Below, piece by piece: positions 35,790 to 44,517 of a stretch of DNA of 64,000 bases. The notes under the pieces are model-generated. The model worked only from the letters and a program-made list of their open reading frames with translations. It ran no database searches and had not been told where the DNA came from. Position numbers and translations under genes: made by a program. Position 1 is the first letter of the stretch. Each line of letters begins with the position of its first letter. The stretch is taken from assembly GCA_000247545.1 (NCBI GenBank), contig CP003316.1, forward strand, positions 591,233 to 655,232, read 5' to 3'. The stretch comes from Pyrobaculum oguniense TE7. GTDB taxonomy: Archaea > Thermoproteota > Thermoprotei > Thermoproteales > Thermoproteaceae.

Positions 35790-35799
35790 GAAAAATCTT
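35790..35799 (-). promoter_or_regulatory. Island promoter box
   Basis: Plus strand GAAAAATCTT, centred 27-28 bases upstream of ATG 35767. Confidence 0.55.
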
Positions 35800-35804
35800 G
35801 AATT

Positions 35805-37334
35805 TTAGGAATAACCGAATTGCCTAGCCTCGTCCTCAACCGCGGTCTTGAAGTCAAGTCTCTCTAGCCACAACGTTTCTAAAATTACTCGCCTGGCGGA
35901 GGCCGGGTCTTCGGTCTCCGCGGCCTTGGCTAAAGTCTCCACTCTGAGCATAAGCTCTTTTCTCAGCTCTACGCCGTACATCTCTCTAACGTAGGCGTCT
36001 AGTTTGGGGGTAAGGTCAGCCGGCTCTGTAATTCTCACTTCGCGACCTTCTGTAACAATCGCCTTTACCTCCTTGACGTAGCGCGTTGACCCAATTGCGG
36101 AGAGCTGTATTACCAACGTTCCGTCAAGCCCCTCGGGTGGCGCCTCTGCTTCTGTTATGCGGAGCAAGGCGTCTTTGACGGTGTCGGCGTGCATGGTGGT
36201 AAGCGCCCCGTGGCCCGTCAGCTTGTAGTTGACTAACGTACGGAGCTCTTGCGGCGTCCTGGCCTCGGCCAGCGCCACCACGGTGTGCATTGTTCCGTAG
36301 CGGAGGGCTTGGTCGAGGGCGGCCCAGAGCTTCTCCTCCGACGGGACAGAGAGGTGCAACAGCTGGCCCTCTAGAGGCGCCCAGATCTCCCGGGCGCCGC
36401 GCTCTACTACCACCACTTGGAACCACGGCGGAGTCATGTACAGCAGTTGGTTCAGCTGGGTGGTCTTGCCTGTGCCCATGGCGCCGGAGAACACCACACT
36501 GCCCCTAGTCTCCAGCACCAGAGACGCTAATGCCAGCACCTCCAGCCCCTCAGGAGAATGCCTAACGCCTACGGCGGCGGGCTCCACCGTAGCTTTGGTT
36601 ACGTATGGCTTTAACAACGACTTAGAGGGCTTGGGGTATGCGGAAACCTTTCTAATATTGACGTTGTACTCCAGCAAGTCGGCGGCTATCCTCGCCTTGT
36701 ACACAGGGTCTTCCCGGGTGAGCATGGGGCGGTCCATGGTCAGAGACGGCAGTAGTTGCTTGACGACGATATACATGAGGGGCTCCGGTATGACGATGTT
36801 TGTGGGAAGCCGTAGCTCATTTCTAACCGCAACAACGCGCCTGTAGCGGCCCAGCTCCACGGTCTGGAACCGGATGTACTCCAGTTGCTCCTTGAGGCTC
36901 TTGGGGACGTAGGTGTACTTCGCCGCAGGCGCAGTGGGCTGGGGTATTACGATCTCCGTGAGAAGGGGGTCCCGCATGAGCGCCTCCAGCGCCCCGTAGC
37001 CTGAGTATTCGCGGGCGCCGGACCACCGGTCGAGGAGGTAGTGCACCGTGTCGCGGTAGTCCTTGTAGAGGCGCCAGATGGTTCTATCCCTCAGCCCCTC
37101 GGCCACGGACTTTATGACTTTGGGGTACTCCCTCTCGTCGGGGGGTATCCCGCCTCTGTACATGACGAGTAAAAGCGTTGTCTGGAGGTCGTCCGGTAGC
37201 TCCGGGTCTATCACCACGTACATGAGGTCCTCGGTTATGCAGACGTCTGTCCTAACGCCCTTGTCCACAATTACGCCTTCTTTTTTCAGCCAACAGCGGG
37301 AGCGTAGGGCGTTGTCGGCGTGGGCGTAGATCAT
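35805..37334 (-). CDS. Type II/IV secretion-family ATPase (TadA/VirB11/GspE-like)
   Basis: 509 aa. The C-terminal motor has Walker A GAMGTGKTT (residues 284-292), the Asp-box region VVVVERGAREIW (E311), a Walker B-like VVALAEART (E357) and the His box TTMHADT (H382). The N-terminal half is the usual variable domain of archaeal secretion ATPases. It should power pilus assembly through the TadC-like platform. It overlaps the ParA-like gene by four bases (ATGA) and ends the first operon of the island. Confidence 0.87.
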   Translation of the reverse strand: MIYAHADNALRSRCWLKKEGVIVDKGVRTDVCITEDLMYVVIDPELPDDLQTTLLLVMYRGGIPPDEREYPKVIKSVAEGLRDRTIWRLYKDYRDTVHYLLDRWSGAREYSGYGALEALMRDPLLTEIVIPQPTAPAAKYTYVPKSLKEQLEYIRFQTVELGRYRRVVAVRNELRLPTNIVIPEPLMYIVVKQLLPSLTMDRPMLTREDPVYKARIAADLLEYNVNIRKVSAYPKPSKSLLKPYVTKATVEPAAVGVRHSPEGLEVLALASLVLETRGSVVFSGAMGTGKTTQLNQLLYMTPPWFQVVVVERGAREIWAPLEGQLLHLSVPSEEKLWAALDQALRYGTMHTVVALAEARTPQELRTLVNYKLTGHGALTTMHADTVKDALLRITEAEAPPEGLDGTLVIQLSAIGSTRYVKEVKAIVTEGREVRITEPADLTPKLDAYVREMYGVELRKELMLRVETLAKAAETEDPASARRVILETLWLERLDFKTAVEDEARQFGYS

Positions 37335-38035
37335 GCCGTCTTGATTCGCGTTATGATCTGGTCTATTGATTTTTTGTTTTCCCGTTCTCTTAATAGATCG
37401 TTGGCGATTGCCTCCCCGTAGTACTCCCTTATCTTAACCCGCCTAATAGTCACTGGCGCTATCTTTTTCGCCATCTTCAACTCGTCTTTCTCTAGCATAT
37501 TCACTACTGCAAGGGATGAGTAGGTGAGGTACCGCCTATACTGCTCAGACTTGATGTCTGAGATGCGCGATATCAGCCTCCTATCCGCCACGAAGATGTT
37601 GTAGGCGCCCATATGCTGGAGCTTGGCCAATATCTCAGTTCTCAAGGCGGCCGGCGTGTCCAAAATTACCACATCAACAGGTATTCTTAGTTTGGCCACG
37701 AATTTTGGAAAGAACTCAACCCATTCCAGTAAAGCTTCAGAGAAGCCGCTGACGGCGTCTTCACCCTCTCGCTGGTAGATCTCGTATGCCTCGTATCCCG
37801 GCATGACGTATAACATGGGATTCACTCTGTGCAGGTAGGGGGCCGTCCCTTTCAGGAAAGGCGCAAGCCAGCCGGGCTTCCTCGGAGCCCTAAACAACTG
37901 GGAGAGATCCGCCTTCTCCCAATCCATGTCTACAAGAAGAGCCATGCCCTTCTCCACGCCCAGCGCCGACGAGATAGTCGTCTTCCCAACGCCTCCATCA
38001 AGCGACGAAATTACAACGATTTTCAGAGCCCTCAT
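37331..38035 (-). CDS. ParA/MinD-type ATPase (TadZ/CpaE-like)
   Basis: 234 aa. Deviant Walker A LDGGVGKTT at residues 12-20, in which the usual first lysine of KGGxGKT is Asp13; switch region LLVDMDWEKADLSQLF; Walker B VDVVILDTPAAL. MinD-type ATPases of this kind (TadZ, CpaE) position Tad pili at defined sites in bacteria. Loss of the signature lysine, which normally senses nucleotide across the dimer, suggests altered ATP use. It overlaps both neighbours by four bases. Confidence 0.82.
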   Translation of the reverse strand: MRALKIVVISSLDGGVGKTTISSALGVEKGMALLVDMDWEKADLSQLFRAPRKPGWLAPFLKGTAPYLHRVNPMLYVMPGYEAYEIYQREGEDAVSGFSEALLEWVEFFPKFVAKLRIPVDVVILDTPAALRTEILAKLQHMGAYNIFVADRRLISRISDIKSEQYRRYLTYSSLAVVNMLEKDELKMAKKIAPVTIRRVKIREYYGEAIANDLLRERENKKSIDQIITRIKTA

Positions 38036-38331
38036 AACAACTCTGACAATCTCTCGTAGATGTAGCGCGTCGCCGCAATTTTTATGACATGGCTATCCGC
38101 CACTTTTCCAACCTCTTTTTCTATCCATTTCAAGACGTAAGACGCGGTCTTAATATCAGAAAGGTCAGAAAGCCTAAGCAACGACGGCCTGAGCCTTACT
38201 CCACGTCCCTTTATATTTAACAAAACAAGCTTAGCTGCAATGCAGATATCCTTATACATATTATAGAATTCCCGGTTCTCGCATTTCCTAGTCACGAGGT
38301 TAACAAGTGAAAGAGTTTTTCCATCAATCAT
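38032..38331 (-). CDS. Small helical hypothetical protein in the pilus operon
   Basis: 99 aa, basic and helical, with KDICIAAKLVLLNIKGRGVR near the middle and a C-terminal helix ending RLSELL. It overlaps the upstream gene by eight bases and the ParA-like gene by four, so it is part of the same operon. No family recognised. Confidence 0.58.
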   Translation of the reverse strand: MIDGKTLSLVNLVTRKCENREFYNMYKDICIAAKLVLLNIKGRGVRLRPSLLRLSDLSDIKTASYVLKWIEKEVGKVADSHVIKIAATRYIYERLSELL

Positions 38332-38920
38332 AGCATTCCTTCAACTTCTCGGGGTTCTCGACTACCTTTTTAAGAACCTCGACATAGAAAGGATCCCTCT
38401 CGACTAGGTCTGAAAGGACTCGCAATACTTCTCCCAATACCCACTCACTTCTCGACACGGCGGCCCGGCTCCTTTCACTTTTCTCCAGCTCTCTATTCTC
38501 GAGCCTTTTTACCACGACCTCGGGTTCTTCGCAGACTACAGGATACTCGTCACACAGACCCGCGAAGCGTAGCACCTCGGGATTGATCTGAAAAACTGGG
38601 ATTTTGTCCACGGCTGTGGCGTATTCAACCAACGCTCTGACCGCCGCCCTCACCTCTGATCTGTTGAATTCCTTCACAAATGTAGCTACGGGACATCCGA
38701 CGTTGTGTGGCTTGACCCGGCCGTATACTACTGCGAAGTCTCCTGCAACTGCGGCAATGTAGATCACGACGAGTCTCTCACCCCCGCACTGGCGGGTCAG
38801 CAAGGAGGGGTCCGAGAGATATTCTTCCTTAAGCAAATAGACCCCCTTTGGCGGATAGCCCCAATACATCTCCCATCCAGCCCCCAGTCTGTTTCTGACC
38901 TGTTCCAATACCGCCGACAT
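38324..38920 (-). CDS. Hypothetical protein in the pilus operon
   Basis: 198 aa with a compact alpha/beta N-terminal part (strands VVIYIAAVAGDFAVVYGRV) and a C-terminal helical part ending in FYVEVLKKVVENP. ATG 38920 comes four bases after the stop of the gene before it; an upstream start at 38968 would overlap that gene. It does not match any family known to me. Soluble, so probably a cytoplasmic component or regulator. Confidence 0.58.
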   Translation of the reverse strand: MSAVLEQVRNRLGAGWEMYWGYPPKGVYLLKEEYLSDPSLLTRQCGGERLVVIYIAAVAGDFAVVYGRVKPHNVGCPVATFVKEFNRSEVRAAVRALVEYATAVDKIPVFQINPEVLRFAGLCDEYPVVCEEPEVVVKRLENRELEKSERSRAAVSRSEWVLGEVLRVLSDLVERDPFYVEVLKKVVENPEKLKECYD

Positions 38921-38924
38921 AGCC

Positions 38925-39608
38925 CTAGGACGACTCGTACAAAAGTTCGGCGCCGCCTTTTTTTGCACAACCCGGCGACCCGCACAAAGGCCCCGTTCTG
39001 CCTAACATTAAGTCGATATGGGCCATGCGTCCTGTGTCAAGCCAGTAGAGCCATTCGGCAAGGTGGCGGTGGTACCTATCTCTCCACTTGCTCCACGCCA
39101 CCCATACATAACCCTTCTCCCTTCCAAGTTCCCTAAGCCACGGAGGGAAGGCGCGTCTGAATACTTCAAGCGGCCTCCTCCTCGGCACTGTGGTGACCCA
39201 GTGGAAGATGGAAGATGCCCTATAACGCCAAATATACATGCGCCGCTTGTCCAGCACAGTTAAGAGAAAACAAGGCGACACTTGCAACCTCACGTCTATA
39301 TACCCGCCTTGCGCTAATGGCGGCCAGCGGGCTCTCCACCGAGGCTCGACATATCCGCTTTCTATATAAAGAAGCCACTCCTCTTTAAAACGCCCTCCCA
39401 CGCTTAACCCCCTAAGCCCTAGGTGAAAAGCCTCGGGATTTTCTAATGCGAAGCTTACAAGTTCGCCAACATCATGGACTAGGTGGCCAAACCTTCTGAG
39501 CAATTCGTCCACCATCTCTTCGCCGAGAAGTAGCGCCCAGTCCGCGGGATCCGCGTGAAGGAATATACATGGGTCCACCTTGGGCTTATACACATTTAGG
39601 TATACCAA
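38925..39608 (-). CDS. Hypothetical protein, first gene of the pilus operon
   Basis: 227 aa, rich in Trp and Arg, with FHWVTTVPRRRPLEVFRRAF and VAWSKWRDRYHRHLAEWLYW. There is no signal peptide or membrane helix. The start is uncertain: TTG 39608 is the longest, GTG 39593 is possible; a TTTAAAAA box lies at 39610-39617. It leads a tightly overlapping run of five genes ending with the secretion ATPase. Function unknown. Confidence 0.55.
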   Translation of the reverse strand: MVYLNVYKPKVDPCIFLHADPADWALLLGEEMVDELLRRFGHLVHDVGELVSFALENPEAFHLGLRGLSVGGRFKEEWLLYIESGYVEPRWRARWPPLAQGGYIDVRLQVSPCFLLTVLDKRRMYIWRYRASSIFHWVTTVPRRRPLEVFRRAFPPWLRELGREKGYVWVAWSKWRDRYHRHLAEWLYWLDTGRMAHIDLMLGRTGPLCGSPGCAKKGGAELLYESS

Positions 39609-39838
39609 TTTAAAAACACATTAAGAGTACGCTGTGAGTTTAATGCTAGTCCAGTGGAGTAGGTGAACTGGATAGGTCTCACTCAGTTAAATACGACACG
39701 CGAGAGGTGCTCGTCAACTCAAGTCATAATAGAGATATCGGCGTGGTGATTATCCGCCGCATAGCACTAGAAGCGGGAGATATGGCGGACAATGAACTAT
39801 TGGCAAATTTGTTTTAATATACCCCAGTCTGTTTGGGC
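39609..39838 (+). other. Intergenic region between pilus island and TrkA-like gene
   Basis: Holds the divergent promoters: TTTAAAAA (39610-39617) for the island and TTTTAATATA (39812-39821) for the gene at 39839. A plus-strand frame from about 39647 to the TAA at 39815-39817 is open for more than 50 codons, with a GTG at 39707 and MADNELLANLF at its end, so a small protein or a gene remnant is possible but weakly supported. Confidence 0.3.
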
Positions 39839-40468
39839 GTGGCAAGAGAGGCCCTGGTGCTAGATAGCAACGATGAAATGACACGGCAACTCGTCTCAGT
39901 TTTGGCAGAGAACGGATACGTGGTGCGAGTCATCACAACAAAGCAGAGGGCTAAGCTATTTGAAAAGTCTCCGGTATACATACATCTAATTGATGAAAAC
40001 TATGACAAGATTATCCGTGAAATTGACTTCTCCCACATAGAAATCGCTGTTTTTGCATCGCCAAATGATATGTTGAATTTAACATTGGCAAAGGCGGCAA
40101 GATCTCAGGGGGTGCCTATGGTGATTATCACGGCCAGGGGCAGCGCCATTATTAAAGAAGCCGAGGAGGCGGGTGTCCAAATAATTGTGCCATACCACTG
40201 TGTAATTTCGAGGCTGTTGAGGATGCTGAACTTGAAATTTACCAAGATTTACCCGCTGAGGGGGGAGATATCGATGCTCGAAATGCTTGTAACTTCCGAC
40301 TCCCACCTACTGGGTCGTACAATTCGTGACGTTGAGGAGGAGATCGGCGGTAGAGTAGCTGTGATACGAGAAGATCAGATAATTACGGCCGGCGAGGCGG
40401 AGATACAAGAAGGCGACTACGTAATCGCAATAGGCTACCAGACAGATTTGCAGAAAATTACCGAATAG
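39839..40468 (+). CDS. TrkA-like potassium-channel regulatory protein (RCK domains)
   Basis: 209 aa: an RCK-N/TrkA-N Rossmann-like domain (residues 1-120) and an RCK-C domain (about 135-209; LVTSDSHLLGRTI, EIQEGDYVIAIG). Such proteins bind nucleotides and gate K+ channels. The usual GxGxxG loop is replaced by LDSNDEMT, so NAD binding may be altered or lost. GTG 39839 is preferred over TTG 39833 by the TTTTAATATA promoter. It converges with the MscS-like channel gene, overlapping by 11 bases; both concern ion balance. Confidence 0.82.
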   Translation: MAREALVLDSNDEMTRQLVSVLAENGYVVRVITTKQRAKLFEKSPVYIHLIDENYDKIIREIDFSHIEIAVFASPNDMLNLTLAKAARSQGVPMVIITARGSAIIKEAEEAGVQIIVPYHCVISRLLRMLNLKFTKIYPLRGEISMLEMLVTSDSHLLGRTIRDVEEEIGGRVAVIREDQIITAGEAEIQEGDYVIAIGYQTDLQKITE

Positions 40469-41171
40469 ATTGGTGCGCAATCTCGGCGTATATTCTGTCG
40501 AGAATTGCGTATTTCAGCTCATCTTCCTGTCTTGGATCTTTAAGAACCCCCCTCACTACTAAAACCACGCCTTTGACTCCTATTTTCTCCACATCAAGGT
40601 TAAATTTCTCAAGCCCATAGTCCTCCGCCACCTGGCCTACTATATCCCGCACTTTTCTCAAATCTTGTCGATGAGGGATGAAGAGCCTGACCCTCACCTC
40701 GTGGCCCTCCGGCGCTTTAATCCTCCTAAAAGGTGTTCGAAGAAAGTAGGTGTATGGTATGTAGACATACTCTCTTCTAGGGTCTCTCAAAACAACATAG
40801 GTGTCCTCAAGTGCGGTTATGTAGCCTTTCATCTTGTTAAACTCAACGTAGTCACCTACGTGTAGATCCATTACGCGGGTGATAAAAAGCCCCGTGAGAT
40901 ACTCCTCTAAAATCTTCCTTGTGCCCACAAGTATCACACCCACCGAAAGGATGAATAAGGCAAATATGAAGTAGAAAAGGTAGTGCAACTGGACCTGGGG
41001 CGACACAATGGCGAATAATAGTGAAATTGAGAATAATAACGCCAAAAATTCTATAAGGTATCTCTGTTCTATATTGAGAATTTTTCTAAAAATCCGCCTA
41101 GTTAGGTAAATCAGCAAGACAAAAGATGCTACAGCCCCTACTACCCCAGCTAAAATGGATATGTAATCCAT
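40458..41171 (-). CDS. MscS-like mechanosensitive channel
   Basis: 237 aa with three N-terminal helices, a short amphipathic segment (LEEYLTGLFITRVMDLHVGD), the beta domain VEFNKMKGYITALEDTYVVL and a C-terminal alpha/beta domain, as in small MscS channels that release solutes on osmotic downshock. A CTTATAAAAA promoter (41191-41200) supports ATG 41171. Confidence 0.85.
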   Translation of the reverse strand: MDYISILAGVVGAVASFVLLIYLTRRIFRKILNIEQRYLIEFLALLFSISLLFAIVSPQVQLHYLFYFIFALFILSVGVILVGTRKILEEYLTGLFITRVMDLHVGDYVEFNKMKGYITALEDTYVVLRDPRREYVYIPYTYFLRTPFRRIKAPEGHEVRVRLFIPHRQDLRKVRDIVGQVAEDYGLEKFNLDVEKIGVKGVVLVVRGVLKDPRQEDELKYAILDRIYAEIAHQSIR

Positions 41172-41200
41172 AGAGATTATTTACTACCTCCTTATAAAAA

Positions 41201-43639
41201 TCAGTACTTAGAGCCGCCAAAGACCTTCTTTAATATGTCGTAAAACTCCTCTCCCTCGTCCTTTTTATAAAGCGCATAGTATATTGCGTCAAGCCTTTCT
41301 CTAAGAAGCTTCATCTCAGCAGACGCCACAATCACCCGCGTCTGCAACACCGCGTCGGGGTTTACCGAAATGCTGTCGATACCAGCCCTTACGAGGAACT
41401 CCACCAGTTGGGGATAAACGGAGGGTCCTTGGCCGCATATAGATACTGTCCGCCCCAGCTTATGCGCCCTTCTTATAATGTCGTAGATAGCCTTCAGAAC
41501 GGGGGCTTCTCTCTCGTCGAAATACTTTGGGTTTATCCTCACGAGGAAGTCGTTATCCCTATCCACGCCTAGAACCAGCTGGGTTAAGTCATTGGAACCT
41601 ATGGAAAATCCGTCGAAATACTCCGCAAATTCCTCCACCATAAGTGAAATAGACGGCACCTCAGCCATTGCCCAGACCTTGAAGTCTCTATCGCGGCGGA
41701 GCCCCTCCTCTTCGAGAAGCTTTGCGAACTCCTCGGCCTCCCACACAGTCCTAACAAACGGGGCCATAACCCATACGTTTGTCAAACCCATTTCGTCCCT
41801 CACCTTCCTAATAGCCTTTAGCTCAAGTCTAAACGCCCTCTTATATTGTGGCGAGATATAACGTGATACGCCGCGCCAGCCCAGCATTGGGTTTCTCTCC
41901 TCGGGCTCGAACTGCTCCCCACCCTTTAAGCCCCTGTACTCGTTGCTCTTGAAATCGCTGAATCTCACAACCACCGGCCGCGGGTAAATAGCAGAGGCGA
42001 CTCGTGCGATTCCCTCGGCCATTTTCGACACGAACTTCTCCTCCTGGCCCATCGAGAGCAAATAAAGCGGGTGCTCCCCCACCCAGCTCGAGATTACGAA
42101 CTCAATCCTCATTAACCCAATGCCGTCGAAGGGCAGATCTTTGTACTCATCTATTTTCTCAGGCTCGCCGAGGTTCATGTACACCTTCGTGCCTGTGGGA
42201 ATCGAGCGGTATATGTGCAGAATAATCTCCTTTGGAGGCGCCGCGGCAACCTCAACGGCCTTTGCCTCCTCCCTCTTAGCCACGGCGCCGAGCGTCACCA
42301 CGCCCTTGCTCCCATCCACAGTGTACACCACGCCGTCTTTCAAGACAGAAGTGGCGTTGCCCGTGCCCACAACGGCAGGAATACCAAGCTCTCTGCTCAC
42401 TATAGCTGCGTGGGAGGTCCTACCACCCTCGTCTGTAACAATCGCGGCGGCAATCCTCATATAGGGCACCCAATCTGGATCAGTCATTTTTGTAACAAGG
42501 ATATCCCCCCTCTTCAGCTTCCTCTTGGCATCTTCCAGAGTTAGACACACCTTAGCCTCCCCCACAGCCACCCCAGGACTCGCCGGGATGCCGCGCACCA
42601 CCACAGTCCCCACAGCCACCTCCTCCTTAGGCTTCGCCGCCTCCTTGGCCTCCTCCCTACGGCTCCACACCGTTTCAGGCCTCACCTGCACGATAAACAA
42701 GTTCTTCGGGTACTCCATGTCGGCGTCCACCGAAAATTCTACATCTACAGGATAACCGTAGTACTCCTCTAGCTTTATCGCCATCTTGGCTAACTCCACA
42801 ACCTCCTCGTCGGTTAGAGAGGGCTTACTCGCCAAATCCGGCGGAAGTTCCTTCTCCTTAACCAAGCCAGCTTCATCCCGAACCACCGCCACCTTCTTTA
42901 CTGAGATACGCCTTTCCACTATTTTAAGCGTCTTCTTGTCTACCACAAACTCATCCGGCGTCACGATCCCCTTTACTACCCCCTCCCCCAGGCCCCAGCT
43001 CGCCTCAATTACCACCTTAGACCTATCGCCGTTTGTCGGGTCGAGGGTGAAAATAACGCCAGCACTTCTCGCATTAACTAGCTTCTGAACAACAACAGCC
43101 ATGAGGCTCTTCTCGTGCGGTATCCCCATCCTATCCCTGTAATACAACGCCCGTGCCGTGTATAGCGAGCTCCAAACCTTTTTAGTGTAATGTATCACGT
43201 TCTCCACGCCTCTTACGTTGAGATATGTATCCTGTTGCCCAGCAAACGACGCCTCGGGGATATCCTCAGCTGTTGCGGAGCTCCTCACAGCCACCGCCAC
43301 ATTGGGGACTCCTGTAATCTCAATGAGCTTTTTATAAGAGTCCACAATATCCTGCTCCAAGTCAGAAGGGAGGGGGGAGTTTTCAATAAGATTTCTAATT
43401 GAAATACTTGCCTTTTCGTACTCATCTGGGTCACCCCTAACGATAAACTCAGAGAGAATCTCCTTTATTTTCTCTCTTAGACCTGTGCTGTTGAGAAAGT
43501 GCTGAAACGCCTCAGTGGTAATTACAAAACCCGGCGGGACCTGGACCAACCTAGCTACCTCCCCCAAATTCGCCCCCTTGCCCCCCGCGATAAGAATGTC
43601 CTTCTTCCCTATTTCATTTAGCCATCTAATGAATCGCAT
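41201..43639 (-). CDS. ppsA: Phosphoenolpyruvate synthase
   Basis: 812 aa. The N-terminal ATP-grasp domain (AGGKGANLGEVA; VAVRSSATAEDIPEASFAGQ) is followed by the phosphohistidine domain with catalytic His410 in DEGGRTSHAAIVSRELGIP, and the C-terminal PEP/pyruvate-binding TIM barrel (LMRIEFV; FSIGSNDLTQLVLGVDRD; VSICGQGPS). It converts pyruvate and ATP to PEP, AMP and phosphate for gluconeogenesis, or runs in reverse. A TTATATAAG promoter (43660-43668) lies upstream. Monocistronic. Confidence 0.95.
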   Translation of the reverse strand: MRFIRWLNEIGKKDILIAGGKGANLGEVARLVQVPPGFVITTEAFQHFLNSTGLREKIKEILSEFIVRGDPDEYEKASISIRNLIENSPLPSDLEQDIVDSYKKLIEITGVPNVAVAVRSSATAEDIPEASFAGQQDTYLNVRGVENVIHYTKKVWSSLYTARALYYRDRMGIPHEKSLMAVVVQKLVNARSAGVIFTLDPTNGDRSKVVIEASWGLGEGVVKGIVTPDEFVVDKKTLKIVERRISVKKVAVVRDEAGLVKEKELPPDLASKPSLTDEEVVELAKMAIKLEEYYGYPVDVEFSVDADMEYPKNLFIVQVRPETVWSRREEAKEAAKPKEEVAVGTVVVRGIPASPGVAVGEAKVCLTLEDAKRKLKRGDILVTKMTDPDWVPYMRIAAAIVTDEGGRTSHAAIVSRELGIPAVVGTGNATSVLKDGVVYTVDGSKGVVTLGAVAKREEAKAVEVAAAPPKEIILHIYRSIPTGTKVYMNLGEPEKIDEYKDLPFDGIGLMRIEFVISSWVGEHPLYLLSMGQEEKFVSKMAEGIARVASAIYPRPVVVRFSDFKSNEYRGLKGGEQFEPEERNPMLGWRGVSRYISPQYKRAFRLELKAIRKVRDEMGLTNVWVMAPFVRTVWEAEEFAKLLEEEGLRRDRDFKVWAMAEVPSISLMVEEFAEYFDGFSIGSNDLTQLVLGVDRDNDFLVRINPKYFDEREAPVLKAIYDIIRRAHKLGRTVSICGQGPSVYPQLVEFLVRAGIDSISVNPDAVLQTRVIVASAEMKLLRERLDAIYYALYKKDEGEEFYDILKKVFGGSKY

Positions 43640-43759
43640 ACAGGAGGGGTGTACCTAGGTTATATAAGTATAACTCAGTATATAGATGAAAATAGTATAA
43701 TTATAATAATCAACAACGTAAACTAATGGATCGCAACTTGGGCAAAGTAGATTATTCAA

Positions 43760-44452
43760 CTAGACTATTTTTAAACGAAGTGAGGATAAACCCTTGTATT
43801 TGTTGAATACAGACCTAAACACTGCCCTAGAGCGGGGCGGCCTTGTTGAAGAAATCACGCGGATAAGTCTGCGACCGCAGTAGATACAACGTCGCAGACT
43901 TCCGCTGTACATAAGGTAGTCGACTCCACAGTTAATACACCGGCCGATCTCAGGAAGGCGGCTAACCTCAGCCAGCTCAATACCAACCCACCCGCCAGTC
44001 ACGACTATGCCATCGGCATAAGGCACAAATACGTGAGCCTTGTCAAAGCTGGTTGCCACGAGGACGTCAAAAGGCCTGCCAGCCCTCTCGGCAACTCCCC
44101 TCACCGCGTTGACAAGCTCAGCCACGTCGCTTGTCGAGAAAACTACAAACTTCGCCCCTTCCTTGTATTCGCCCCAGGCATGGCTCAGCTCTTCTAAGAC
44201 GCCGTCGGCCCCTCCGGCAAAAGCCGCGTCTACCCCCTCCTCCCCCAGAGAATTGCTAACATACACCTTAGCCCCCATAAGTTTCACATATCTTACAGTA
44301 GTCGCGATCGATATTAGCTTCGCCACCCCCGGGTCGCAGTCGCCGAAAGGTTCGCCTAGGGCAATTGGCACCCCGTCAACGGGAGAGGTGGAGCACCTCC
44401 AAGAACCTGCAAACACGGCGACAGGAGGGCCTTTGACATATGCAAGCCTCAT
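43760..44452 (-). CDS. Hypothetical protein with C-terminal zinc ribbon
   Basis: 230 aa. The body alternates strands and helices like a TIM-barrel or Rossmann fold (KLISIATTVRYVKLMGAKVY, DVLVATSFDKAHVFVPYADG). Residues about 180-205 form a zinc ribbon with two CxxC pairs (CINC, CIYC). ATG 44452 is chosen from a TTTTAAAG box (44473-44480) upstream; the frame runs on to 44683 across the divergent gene, which is not credible. It is divergent from the B12-binding radical SAM gene and may serve the same RNA- or protein-modification process. Function unknown. Confidence 0.65.
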   Translation of the reverse strand: MRLAYVKGPPVAVFAGSWRCSTSPVDGVPIALGEPFGDCDPGVAKLISIATTVRYVKLMGAKVYVSNSLGEEGVDAAFAGGADGVLEELSHAWGEYKEGAKFVVFSTSDVAELVNAVRGVAERAGRPFDVLVATSFDKAHVFVPYADGIVVTGGWVGIELAEVSRLPEIGRCINCGVDYLMYSGSLRRCIYCGRRLIRVISSTRPPRSRAVFRSVFNKYKGLSSLRLKIV

Positions 44453-44517
44453 GTCAGCCACGGTAAAAGGTGTTTTAAAGCCGTGTGGCTTTTTAATAAC
44501 AACCCCTCCACATCTAC

